Shown: in pieces, positions 1-12,000 of the stretch
How the letters are laid out: each line of letters starts with the position of its first letter
Numbering within the stretch: position 1 is the first letter of the stretch
Assembly (NCBI GenBank): GCA_009746045.1
Contig: RPFO01000050.1
Span: 3,574,449 to 3,638,448 of the forward strand
DNA length: 64,000 nt
Direction: 5' to 3'
Source of the DNA: Mesostigma viride
Taxonomy: Eukaryota; Streptophyta; Mesostigmatophyceae; Mesostigmatales; Mesostigmataceae
Position numbers and translations under genes: made by a program
Notes under the pieces: model-generated
Told to the model about the DNA's origin: nothing
Seen by the model: only the letters and a program-made list of their open reading frames with translations
Database searches by the model: none

Positions 1-1047
1 CTTTATGGTTGTTGGTTTGTTTTTGTGGTTGTTAATGTTCGTTTTGTTGTGTTGGTTGTGGATTAATGTTGCGAATCTATAATTGTTCTCGGCTCTTTTT
101 TGTGCTCTTTGTTACCGACTCGCCAGGGCGGGTCTCCGACTGTTCTGAATCTTCGTGTCGGTTTCTTTGTCTATTTTTGATATCAGTGCTTAATTGATGC
201 CATTACGACTTATGGTTTCGCCGTGGCATGTCGTTTGTTGCCTCAGTTTTTGATATGCGTCCTTTATTGATTAGTTTAATGATGTTTCTCTTCAGCCTCA
301 TATCCCGTATCAATTCCTCGTGACTCTTAGAATCAGTAACTAATTTTTCTCCAAGAATCGAGCATTTTTTCTGCTTTCCGCGAGCCAGATTTGTCACGTT
401 TCGTCTAAAAGCAGTCGCCATGGCCACTTCCGCAAGGGGTGCGCGCACCGTGCCACCCACTTTTCACGGTACGGAGGGTACCGCGGAATTTTTTGGCGCG
501 GAAAATATTCGCCGCCAAAAATTAACCATGCATGCATGCCCGTCGTCTCCAAACATTGCATTACATGCACGTGACGGCGTGTTCCCTCGGTCATGGTGCG
601 CGGCGGTGCCAGCTGGACTGATGTCATGCCCTCCACGTAGGCTCGTTCTACATTTCAAAACTGATCCATGGCGCATAATTAGAATTTTGGAAGGTAGAAT
701 CAGGTTCTGAAGGTTCTACATAGTAGCCTAGTAAGGGTACACTAACATGTAGCCCAGTAGTTACTAATCCTGCGATCATGACGGAATATACATGTAGTGA
801 TACTAATCGATACATGTAGTACACATGGTTGGCGCACAGAATGTTGTACAACCTGCCCTACATGTCGGAAAAACGCACACTCTGACAAACGTGATTGAAA
901 TATATTGTACAACATCATCACTAACGCTACATCGGAACTGTTCTAGTGAATAGCATTACAATGTACTCCCCGGCAGGTGTGGGTGCCCGAGTACTTGGGA
1001 GTCTGAACACGCAGTGTCGACTCTATTGGTGCAAAAAGTCGTTTGGT
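1..1047. other. Non-coding left flank
   Basis: No gene supported. ORFs here are short, overlap on both strands and show no recognisable motif. The first 400 bases are T/G-rich on the plus strand. About 700-940 is AT-rich with repeated short CATGTAG words. Confidence 0.4.
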
Positions 1048-1627
1048 GTGAAACGACTGGTCCAACCTAAAAAAATTTTTGAATTTTGCCGTGTCCATAA
1101 CGGTCCTAGGTTGCACCCGCGGGACGTTCCGGCAGCTGTACAGAATAGATCAGAAAGATACGCCGCGGAATGACGCCAGTGCCCGGCAAATGTGAGTCGG
1201 GAACTGAACAGTCACTACAACGTCGAAAATCTATTGCTCCACCCCCCAAAAAAGCGTTCCGGAACTGTTCGAAGCGAATAGCACTGACAGGATTCGAACC
1301 TGCGTCCAGAGTGAGGTTGCGGAGTGAGGGAGGCCAGCCATCATGGTCCGCACACAAATCTGGCTCGGGTCCGATCCCTGTCAGTGCTCTTCGCTTCGAA
1401 CAGGTCCGGAACGCTTTTTTGTGGGGATGGAGCAATAAATACTCGACATTTGCAGTGACTGTTCAGTTCCGGGCTCACAAATGATTTGCCGGGCACAGGC
1501 GTCGTTGCGCGGCGTATCTTTGTGATCTTTTCTGTACAGCTGTCGGAACGTCCCGCGGGTGCAACCTAGGACCGTTACTGGACACGGCAAAAATTTAAAA
1601 TTTTTCAGGTTGGACCAGTCGTTTCAC
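1048..1627. mobile_element. Foldback element with ~255-bp inverted arms
   Basis: The sequence from 1048 (GTGAAACGACTGGTCCAACC) reads inward and is matched as its reverse complement ending at 1627, with long, slightly diverged arms (about 1048-1303 and 1371-1627). Both arms contain the AAAAAGCGTTCCGG block and the CGGGACGTTCCG block in opposite orientation. The ~65-bp centre is unique. The arms end inward in AGCACTGACAGG, and on the minus strand of the left arm the inner edge reads GGTTCGAATCC, a perfect Pol III B-box or tRNA T-loop. No coding capacity and no clear target duplication. Most likely a non-autonomous foldback or MITE-like transposon; the tRNA resemblance may reflect captured tRNA sequence. 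Confidence 0.7.
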
Positions 1628-1810
1628 ATGATTCGTCGTACGTACGCACATATCCTCGCATGCCATGTCGACGCTGCACTGACACACACCAGGGACTTTG
1701 GAAGGTGCGCACCCAGCCCGCCCAGGTAATTGATGCGGTGTTTTGCAGGCGCGCACCGCCGGATGCGCCCACCACGCCCGCCACCGCACGTCAGTGACCG
1801 ACTGTGGTCC

Positions 1811-2620
1811 ACGTTCTTTTCGCCTGCGGGTGCAGCCCCATAATGCGTACGAGCAGCTTCACGGCTTTCTTCTTTGGAAATCAAGAACAACGGGCCTGAC
1901 AACAACAACAACGACAGCAGCATCAGCTCCAACAAGAGTGAGTTGCGGGATTTTACGTACGTGGTTTTTCTATTTTTTTTTTCACCTGGCATGTTGAGTA
2001 TTCATCCCATTTTGCGTCATGACGGCTTCCTGAACGACGACTCTCTCTCCTCTCCCTCTCCCCCCCCTCTCCCTCTTATTTTTCACCAGGTTTTTCATGC
2101 CGATTTTAAATCCCTTTTGCGTCATGCTCCTTGTAGCGTGATGTCGTCAATTGTCACTCACAACAATACTACATTGTGGTTCGTTCTTTTTCGCCTGCGG
2201 GTGCAGGTCACGAGCGTTGCGTACGAGCAGCACTTACATCATTAAATCAAGAACAACGGGCCTGACAACAAGAACAACGACAGCAGCATCAGCAACAACA
2301 AGAGTGAGTTGCGGGATTTTATGTACGTTGTTTTCTCATGTTTTTTCACCTGTCATGTTGAGTATTCATCCCATTTTGCGTCATGCCGGCTTCCTGAACG
2401 ACGACTCTCTCTCCCTCTCCCTCTCCCCCCTCTCCCTCTTATTTTCACCAGGTTTTTCATGCCGATTTTTAATCCCTTTTGCGTCATGCTCCTTGTAGCG
2501 TGATGTCGTCAATTGTCACTCACAACCATGCTATCATTGTGGTTCGTTCTTTTTTCGCCTGCGGGTGCAGGTCACAGCGTTGCGTGCGGTGCGTCATCAA
2601 TCCAAGAACAAAACACGATG
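1811..2620. repeat. Tandem repeat, ~365-bp unit, about 2.2 copies
   Basis: The block TTCGCCTGCGGGTGCAG recurs near 1819, 2188 and 2555. The first two copies are followed by nearly the same ~365 bp: a CAA/CAG-rich stretch encoding N/D/S-rich peptides, a GTGAGT donor-like site, and a CTCTCTCC microsatellite that lengthens in later copies. The third copy runs into the large polypyrimidine block. The CAG...GTGAGT boundaries look like a duplicated exon, but there is no open gene around it. Confidence 0.75.
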
Positions 2621-4830
<2,210 letters not shown>

Positions 4831-4892
4831 CCCCCCCCCCTTTTACAAACACCATAATTCTGCCAACGTCACTCTTCCTGGACCGTGTGATA

Positions 4893-5294
4893 GTTACGCC
4901 CGCCGTCGTTTCTTGTCTTACTGGAAGAGCACATGACCAACATTGGTTGTGCTAGTTACGCCCGCCGTCGTTTCTTTTGCCTTTTCGATGTCGAAATATA
5001 TCTCGGGAAAGATGCACCCCCGTCAGTTAACTTGTCATCTTGTAAGCTCAATCTTTCCATGATAGTTACGCCCGCCGTCGTTTCTTTTGCATCTTCGATG
5101 TCGAAGTGTTTGTCGTGAAAGTTGCATCCCCGTCAGCTTCTTGTAAGATCAATGTTTCATGATAGTTACGCCCGCCGTCGTTTCTTTTTTATTTTCGATG
5201 TCGAAGAATATGTCGTGAAAGTTGCAGCGCGTTCGTGTCCATTGTGATCTTGTGATATCAAAGTTTCCCATGATAGTTACGCCCGCCGTCGTTT
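4893..5294 (+). repeat. Five-copy hairpin-motif array upstream of gene cluster
   Basis: GTTACGCCCGCCGTCGTTTC occurs at 4893, 4955, 5065, 5165 and 5275, identical in all five. Copies 2-5 lie in ~100-110-bp imperfect tandem units that also share TTTTCGATGTCGAA-type and GTCGTGAAAGTTGCA-type blocks. The motif is a variant of the palindrome that recurs through the following gene cluster. Confidence 0.9.
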
Positions 5295-5406
5295 CTGTTG
5301 CTTCTCGTTCGTTTAAAATATCTAATGAAGTTTTTACCATCGTTCACCTAAAACAAATTACTTTAAATCTGCACCCGTTAAACCACACCCCCCTCGAAAT
5401 GACTCC

Positions 5407-5646
5407 ATGGTTGCAGAACAAATGTCAGAAGAAGAACAAAAAAAATGCTTCGGAAACCACAAGCGCAAAAGGAAAGCCGATGACAATTTAGAGACCCTCT
5501 CGGAGGATGTGCCGGAGTTGGTTTCTTCGGATGACGAGTTTGAATACTCAAAAACATCAGGGGGACAAGTTCTTGAGAAAGCATGGAAGGTGTTTGTGAC
5601 AAACGCGTTTGTGGAATGGATAAAAAAAAACTATTCCGAGGAATAG
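5407..5646 (+). CDS. Small acidic/basic hypothetical protein
   Basis: A 79-residue ORF starting at ATG 5407. A second in-frame ATG (residue 6, MSEEEQKK) is equally possible. It has a basic KRKRKAD patch (possible nuclear signal), an acidic middle (SEDVPELVSSDDEFEY) and a C-terminal WKVFVTNAFVEWIKKNY segment that could be a short amphipathic helix. The stop is followed by an A/T-rich stretch with an AATAAA-like polyadenylation signal, and the next gene starts about 70 bases on. Function not recognised. Supported by composition, spacing and the poly(A)-like signal rather than homology. Confidence 0.45.
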   Translation: MVAEQMSEEEQKKCFGNHKRKRKADDNLETLSEDVPELVSSDDEFEYSKTSGGQVLEKAWKVFVTNAFVEWIKKNYSEE

Positions 5647-5714
5647 TAACTTGTTATTATAAAATAATAAATTAATGTTTATGAATTTTTTTGTTCGTTT
5701 TTTCCCTGAAAAAG

Positions 5715-6470
5715 ATGGAGTCCGAGATCGTGAATGAAGTCTACGGAAGCGTCCTTCAAAACGTTTTCAAACAAGTTCGCTTTCTGTCGCGTGTCATATT
5801 CGAGGAAGTTCGAGTCGCGCAGGAGAGGACAGGCCGCCACTTGGCCGTTTTATTGGCGTTTGATTCGTTCAGCCAAATGGAGAGAATTATGTACGCCCAG
5901 CTAGCTGATATGAACTTCTGTATTCAAGAGGGTTTTTTCAGACCACAGATGGATCTAAGAGTGCCCATAGACCCAAGGACGGAGTTCCGCCTTTTGGTGT
6001 CGTTCATTACAAAGGGGCCAAAGATAGAGTTGGGGGAAGAGGAAGGGGCTCAGCTTGGGTGCACCTACGGGCGCGCATTTTACCCGAATGTTACGCATTC
6101 TCTGCGCGTGAGGGCTGATGCATGTGTAGGGGCAGTACCCCTCAACATGAACTTTTTCTTGCTCTCTGACCCGATCGTGAGGGATGGGGATCGCATGCGT
6201 AGTACGCGAAAGTGCTCCAAGGAGGGGTGTGGGTGCGAAACAGGACCTCATATCAAGTGGTGTAGAGGATGTAGGGATGCCAGATATTGCAGTGAGGAGT
6301 GCCAGCGTGCGGACTGGAGTAGGCATAAGGATAGATGCGAACGTCTGAGGCAAGCGAGGGAGGTGCTGGCAGGGGTGAAGTGGGGGGTTAACGTGACGAC
6401 GATACTGGATAAAACTATGGGGTCTGATGTCGACTTCTCCTTCAACTTCCACGACGGCTCTGCCTCTTAG
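5715..6470 (+). CDS. MYND-type zinc-finger protein
   Basis: A 251-residue ORF. I chose ATG 5715 because AAAAAG|ATGGAG is the first start after the upstream poly(A) region; an in-frame ATG at 5691 would add eight residues. Residues about 167-208 form a MYND finger: C-x4-C-x-C, then W-C-x2-C, Y-C-x3-C, and a closing H-x3-C (HKDRC). MYND fingers usually bind proline-rich partners. The N-terminal 160 residues are a mixed alpha/beta-looking region with no SET motifs visible, so this is not an evident SMYD methyltransferase. It is followed by an AT-rich 3' region and then the next small ORF. The finger is certain; the specific role is unknown. Confidence 0.8.
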   Translation: MESEIVNEVYGSVLQNVFKQVRFLSRVIFEEVRVAQERTGRHLAVLLAFDSFSQMERIMYAQLADMNFCIQEGFFRPQMDLRVPIDPRTEFRLLVSFITKGPKIELGEEEGAQLGCTYGRAFYPNVTHSLRVRADACVGAVPLNMNFFLLSDPIVRDGDRMRSTRKCSKEGCGCETGPHIKWCRGCRDARYCSEECQRADWSRHKDRCERLRQAREVLAGVKWGVNVTTILDKTMGSDVDFSFNFHDGSAS

Positions 6471-6571
6471 AAAAACTTGAAATGTAGAGTAATAACTTGT
6501 TTATATGATGTTATATTTAATGTTTAATGTTTAATGTTTATAACGTATCATTTTCCTCCTACGCGCAGGAA

Positions 6572-6772
6572 ATGGTGGAGGTTAAGGAGAGTTTGGCCAA
6601 AAGGCAAAGGACCGACACACTTCGACATAATGGAAGGAGTCTTCCATTGTACATCAAAAAAATAGTCGAGGATTACTGGCTCGCTTCCGACTCGACTCCT
6701 CGTCCGAGTCCGGTGATACCGGACAGTGTCAAAGTCTGGAAGGTTTCAGCACATCAATCGCACATTGAATAG
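6572..6772 (+). CDS. Small hypothetical protein
   Basis: A 66-residue ORF from ATG 6572 (GCAGGAA|ATGGTGGAG); an upstream in-frame ATG at 6527 lies in AT-rich sequence and is less likely. Basic N-terminal half (KESLAKRQRTDTLRH), then YIKKIVEDYWL. A hairpin-motif copy follows 33 bases after the stop, in the 3' region. No family recognised. Position, strand and spacing match the other genes of the cluster. Confidence 0.4.
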   Translation: MVEVKESLAKRQRTDTLRHNGRSLPLYIKKIVEDYWLASDSTPRPSPVIPDSVKVWKVSAHQSHIE

Positions 6773-6805
6773 ATAATGTTTTATCGCCATATTGCTGTTC
6801 GACAA

Positions 6806-6825
6806 GTTGCGCCTTGGGGCGTTTC
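6806..6825 (+). repeat. Hairpin motif copy in 3' spacer
   Basis: GTTGCGCCTTGGGGCGTTTC: stem GCGCC/GGCGT with a four-base loop. Confidence 0.75.
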
Positions 6826-6936
6826 TTTGCGCCAAATTTAAACCTTCGTATTAATAAACAAGTACAATAAAAAAATTTCAAAACGTTTTTTGAATTTTAT
6901 TTTCCGGGGCCGGTATGTTATCGTAACTTGTCGCAG

Positions 6937-7802
6937 ATGTCCGGTTCGACGGAAGATTCGTCCGATTCGTCTAGTCACCTCCTGATGGAGGATTGGCAAC
7001 GACTTCAACAACACCAAGCGGTTGCCACTGTCATTCAGAGTGTTGCTCGCTCAATAGGGGCGCCGCGCAAGTGTGATGTGTCCACTTGCAAGAAAACCGC
7101 TCTCGGATTTGACTTGTATTGCCGAAAGCACGAAGAACATTCTCGTCACATCGAAAATGCCCTCAGTCGCGGACTTGGAATGGCGGGCGCCCTCGGACCT
7201 GGATTGGCGGGGGGGCCCTGCGACTTCGCCTGGACATGACTGTCGGAGAGGTCGTGGGTGTAAATTTTGATTTCACCAGGGGAGACGAGTACTTCCTTGA
7301 AGATTGGATAGTCAAAGACTCCGCGACAGGTGCGGACTTGGCAAAGGGAGGCTACGTTGCCGGCGCCCAAGAAAATGGTTGGAGTAGCTTGAGATGCTTT
7401 TTGATGACGACACCTTTTGCCGACTCGCGTGACACGGATGTAAGCGAACTTTATCGGCGTATGTGTTTTGCACTCGCCGACATTCCGCTGATAACTCAAC
7501 GAGAGTTCGATTTTCGCGTGGAAACAAAAGCCAAAGCGATTGTATCCGGCGTGAAGGCGATTGTGGAGGAGGAGCAGGATTCTCTGTGTGCAGAGTATTT
7601 GGAGAGAGTGGCCCCGATGAAGACGAGGAGGTCCGAAATCTATCCTGACACCGGCAACAAGGAGGCAAAGTTGGTGGCCGCCAAAGAAGAGATGTTCGCT
7701 CGTGTCGATGAAATGGCGGCGAAAGAGGTTCCGAGAGTTCGCTCGATCGGTTGTTGCAAAACCTGCAGAGAGTGGAACGAGTCGCGGGACAGTCTATATT
7801 GA
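6937..7802 (+). CDS. C4HC-type zinc-module protein with apparent -1 frameshift
   Basis: Frame 0 runs from ATG 6937 (CGCAG|ATGTCC) to a stop at 7237-7239. It holds a C46-x4-C51-K-K-x8-C62-x2-H65 module with exactly the spacing of the next gene. At the run of seven Gs near 7208-7214 (codons GCG GGG GGG) the -1 frame becomes the protein-like one and continues to 7802 (VNFDFTRGDEYFLEDW, later C-C-x2-C near the end). The combined product is about 288 residues. Because the downstream paralogue has module and tail in one frame, I read this as one gene. Either a programmed -1 shift at G_GGG_GGG, a real one-base deletion, or a homopolymer assembly error could explain it. Two hairpin-motif copies follow. 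Biochemical function unknown; the C-x10-C-x2-H half resembles plant WRC fingers. Confidence 0.6.
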
Positions 7803-7807
7803 TATGA

Positions 7808-7967
7808 GTTGCGCCCGCCGGCGTTTCTCTGGTCTTGAATGCCCCCCCTCTACATACACATTATATTGTCTGGACATTCGTATGTAGTGACAATCGTAGT
7901 CGATGTGATTGCCATTCGTTTGTACGTAGAAAGTGGTTGTTGAGGAAGTTGCGCCCCAGGGCGTTTC
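7808..7967 (+). repeat. Two hairpin motif copies in intergenic spacer
   Basis: Copies at 7808 (GTTGCGCCCGCCGGCGTTTC) and 7948 (GTTGCGCCCCAGGGCGTTTC), the first six bases after the stop codon of the preceding gene. The second can extend its stem to GCGCCC/GGGCGT. An AATAAA-like signal follows near 8020. Confidence 0.75.
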
Positions 7968-8082
7968 TTTGTTGCATTTTCTTCAAATTTTAGCTCGCAT
8001 AAATAGATGAAGATGACTTAATAAATGCCAGTTTTTTTTAATAATATAAACTACTCGCGGCCGGTATGTTCTGGTTTCGCAG

Positions 8083-8817
8083 ATGTCCAGTCTGACGGTC
8101 GACATAAGGGGACGTCCATATCAGGACGCTGTTTTCCGGATTTTTGAGAAGGATCCCGAAAAGAAGTGCCGGGATAGGAAATGTAAAAAGCTGTCAATTA
8201 CCGACATGGGTCTGTGTGGGGAACACATCGTAGCTTTTGGAAAGGACATGATTTCCCGTCATTTGCAACAATACGTTGACAACAATTGTGTGGGAGGGGC
8301 GCAGATGGACGTCCTTCTTGAGGATGGAGTGGACGGAGCCAAAAGGGCTGTAATTCGGCTGTCGGAAATGGATGATGACAAAGAGGACGTGAACATTCGC
8401 CTTAAGAGGCACGACGATAACACGGCCGATTGTGTGTTTGGGTCTCGAGGAGTGGCGGATGAGAGGCAGGTCTTCCATGATGCCGCGGAGAAGGTGGTGG
8501 AATGGATGATGGGTTGGTCAAATCTTGACGTTCGCATATTCAACCGTCTGACGTCTGATTTCCTTCTCCGGGGAAGTTTCAAGATGGTTGACCGTGCAAG
8601 GCAGTCCAGGAACCAGGTATCCGTTTCCATGGCCAGTCCGATCGCACGCATGATTGAGGGGGGCCCTCTTCCGCGCAACCTTGCCTCGAGATTTCGAAAA
8701 TACCGTGAAGGGCTCGACCGAAAATCAGCAGCGATTTCCCATTCGCGAACCACTTATGGGTCGACGGAGGTGGTAACGGAATTTTTTTGCATTTCCTTGC
8801 CAATTGATTCTTTATGA
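8083..8817 (+). CDS. C4HC-type zinc-module protein (paralogue)
   Basis: A 244-residue single-frame ORF; start chosen at TTTCGCAG|ATGTCC, the same junction as its upstream paralogue. Residues C29-x4-C34-K-K-x8-C45-x2-H48 reproduce the module of the preceding gene with identical spacing. The rest is alpha-helical-looking and charged (EMDDDKEDVNIRLKRHDD), with no catalytic motif I recognise. Tandem duplication followed by divergence is the simplest history. Two hairpin-motif copies lie in the 220-bp spacer before the next gene. Confidence 0.7.
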   Translation: MSSLTVDIRGRPYQDAVFRIFEKDPEKKCRDRKCKKLSITDMGLCGEHIVAFGKDMISRHLQQYVDNNCVGGAQMDVLLEDGVDGAKRAVIRLSEMDDDKEDVNIRLKRHDDNTADCVFGSRGVADERQVFHDAAEKVVEWMMGWSNLDVRIFNRLTSDFLLRGSFKMVDRARQSRNQVSVSMASPIARMIEGGPLPRNLASRFRKYREGLDRKSAAISHSRTTYGSTEVVTEFFCISLPIDSL

Positions 8818-8857
8818 GGGACATAGAGTTGTTTGTATAGAGAGTGAATTGACGAAA

Positions 8858-8990
8858 GTTGCGACGGCGGTCGCATCTTTTAGTGCGTCGTTCTCTTGTT
8901 ATGAATCTCTGTTCATTCTGAATTATAACGTTGTTTGTACCTTGACATAATGATGCATTTTTTGTATTGAGTTGCGACGTGGGGCGCATC
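8858..8990 (+). repeat. Two hairpin motif copies in intergenic spacer
   Basis: Copies at 8858 (GTTGCGACGGCGGTCGCATC; stem TGCGAC/GTCGCA, perfect) and 8971 (GTTGCGACGTGGGGCGCATC). The 8858 copy differs from the 6806 type at paired stem positions, a compensatory change. Confidence 0.75.
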
Positions 8991-9039
8991 TTCCTGCTGA
9001 CTCGTATGTTTTTTCCAATTTTTTTGTTTTGTGTTGCAG

Positions 9040-12000
9040 ATGGAAAAGGGCGGCCCTACATCGCAGGTGGTCGGCGACTCTCCCCCTAGGGGGGAAGGGT
9101 CAGAAGGGCAACCAGTTCAGGCCCAAGGCGCCTCCCCACAACAGCCTCCTCACAAGCGTGCAAGGGAGGGCACGCCGCCCCCAATGGTGGAATCTGGTGT
9201 CAGCTTTGCCGCGGTCACTGGGAAGGATGAGTACCACGGTGGTCTTGAGATGGTGGACGATCCGGTTAAGCGGATTCAGATTGAGCGGTTTGAGCGACTC
9301 GCGAATGGCACTCGTGAACAGCAATTCGCGCTGTACCAAGACATCCTTAATGACAAACCTGAAGTCGCCAAGGTGCCTTATACCTCCAAGCGCACATTCA
9401 TGCCTCGTTTCGAAACCCTGCTCCAGCAGGAGCTAAGGTTGCGTCGGTTGGCTCAGAATGCGCCAGAGACAGTAGCCGCCGCGCCCTCCCATGCCGCGCC
9501 TGCCGCAGTAGCCCAAAAGAGGGGGGAGAGTGTGCACGAGTCGGCCGCAGTGCCCTCAACCGCAAGGGATCCCCCCGCGACTTCCAAGCCGGTCGCGACG
9601 GGCGATATGCCCCCGCCGCGGCAGAGGGGAAGGGGGAAGGGGGTCGATGGAGGGGAAGTCCTCGATGTTTTCGATATGACGCTGGGCAATTTGGAAGGTG
9701 GCGGGCCGATCTTCGTAAGTCTCCGCCCATTAAATTGATGTCGTGAAATACAATACGCATTTTTTTGCAATATTCGCCAGACATGTCATTTCCGACAACT
9801 AAGCGGATTTTTACTTTCCGTTGAAATGTTCGCAGGGCCGGCAAGAGGATGTTGGTGCAAGAGAAGCCCGCTCAATGGCGGGAAGCACCCAGGTACATGA
9901 GTGCGTCAGATTCCTCTCCGGTTTACTTGTATTGAAAAGGTTTGCGTGCGTATATCCTTGTTTATTTTTGTAGTAATTTTTTTCTTGTGAATGGACAATC
10001 GCGTTTGCTATTTTTACAGGGAAGTCCGTTCGAGCAGCAAGAGGGCGGTGACAGGAGGGGAAGTGGATCTTACGGTGGTTCCACTGCAGAGGGGGGAAGG
10101 GTAAGTTACCGTTGACTTACAAATTGAAAGTTTAGGTTCGTCCTCAATTGACAGAGTTACGACGGCCGGCGTTTCTCTACACTTTTCTTACATTAAAAAT
10201 CTTCCGTTGATAATGTTCTTGCAGGAAGCCGGTCGTCAGGGTGGGGCAAATCTCCAGGGAGAGGGGGCTATCGCTGTCGGTGAGCCTGTGTCAGAGGGCG
10301 CGGGTGGAAGCGACGGCGATACTGCGAAAATGACACGCTTTAAGGAGCAAGCGGATGCTTATCAACTGAAGAAGTTGGCAAAGTGGGTTGTGGCCGAGGT
10401 GAGAACGGAAACAGCCCCACCTGAGGTACGGAACCAGATGATGACTCTCCATCAAGTCGCTGAGTTGATCGTGAAGAATGCGTGCGCGCCCGATGGCGCC
10501 ACACAGCCTGAGGAGATCCCGAGCGCCAAGGCCTTGATAAAGTGGATGGAGGAGAACCTGTTCGAGGGCAAAGGGAAGGAGAGGAAGTGTAAACTGAAGA
10601 CGGTGACGATGGCGGACGCCAAGACTCTGATCAAGATGTTGAAGGAACACGATGCCCGCCGGGACAAGTCTCCGAAGATCGCGAAGGGGTCGAAGAAAGC
10701 GGCTGAAGCAGCAGCGGTTGAGGGGAATGAGGTAAGTCTACCTCTGTTGTGAGGGGGGCTTTGTTCTTGAGGTCCAGGTTTCATGTAGGTTGCGACGGCC
10801 GGCGTTTCTCAAGTGTGACACTTACTTCCTTTTGACTAACACTTACTTCCTTTCCTGATTTCGCATCGTTGAGGGAAATGAGCCAAGTGTACCTCTGTTG
10901 TGAGGGGGGCTCTGATCTTGAGGTTTAGGTTTCATCTAGGTTGCGACGGCCGGCGTTTCTCAAGTGTGACATTTACTTTATTCCTTTCGGTTATGCTTTC
11001 CTGATTTTTTCATATCATTGTTAAGGGGAACGAGGTAAGTATACCTCTGTCGTGAGGGGGGCTTTGATGTTGAGGTTCAGGTTTCATGTAGGTTGCGACG
11101 GCCGGCGTTTCTCAATCGGCATTTACTTTATTCCTTTTGGTTATGCTTTCCTGATTTTTTCGCATCAACGCAGTACGTGCAGGCCGAGAGGGCGACCCAC
11201 GCGGCCATCCTGTACTCAATCAGCCTCGACCAGCACGCGCGCCGCGAGAACATGAAAATAGATAGTACGTGGACTGCTGCCGTCGACGAACACCAGAAGG
11301 GACTCTCCGAAGCACTTGCGACCTACAAGGGGAAGGCGCTGAAGGGAAAGGGGAAAGGAAAGGAGGTGGAGGTTGCGGATGCTCCCGTGTCTCTGCTTGA
11401 GAAATGGGAGAAGTCCCCGGTGTCGCAGGATGATGATGACATCCTGGATGTGAACGATGAGATCGCGAAGGGCAAACGGTTGCGGAAGCAGCTTGCCGTT
11501 CAGCCTCGGGACCTCGATGAGATGTCCAAAGCCTTGGTGCATCGAAATCGGGTGTGGACAAGGAACCTGTTCGTGGGGCCTCAGAAGCTCCTCGCACGAG
11601 ACTTGCATCTGTCTAGAGCCGAGCAGAACGCCACCATTTTTGCAAACTCGGAGTCCGACTACGGCCACGACAAGCTGGTGATTCCTGTGTGGCGGTACTC
11701 GTTCCAGTTTTTGGCTGACCGGTGCCCCAACAGTTTTCATGACTGGATGAAAAAGGAAGGCACCCAGCGTCAGCTCGCGCAACTCTTCGGGGAGATGGGG
11801 GGGCACGGACAATGAAGGCTGGCTACGCTCGCGCAATGACTGACAAAGAGATTGATATCTACCTGCGAACGAGCTCGGCCAAGGGAATGGCCGAAGCTGC
11901 TTCCACCGCGGTTCTGACAGGACCGGCCGATATTCTGGACTCACTTAAGCCCGTGGACGTGAGAAAGGCCGCGCTTTTGGACAGTTTGTGCAAGTCCGCC

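Noticed and set aside
1276-1395. Possible tRNA gene with GGTTCGAATCC
   Set aside because: The enclosed sequence is 109 nt, has no A box or anticodon arm, and the ends are part of the foldback arms.
4893-5294. CRISPR-like array
   Set aside because: Short palindromic repeats with partly conserved, related spacers in a eukaryotic intron-bearing locus; no cas genes.
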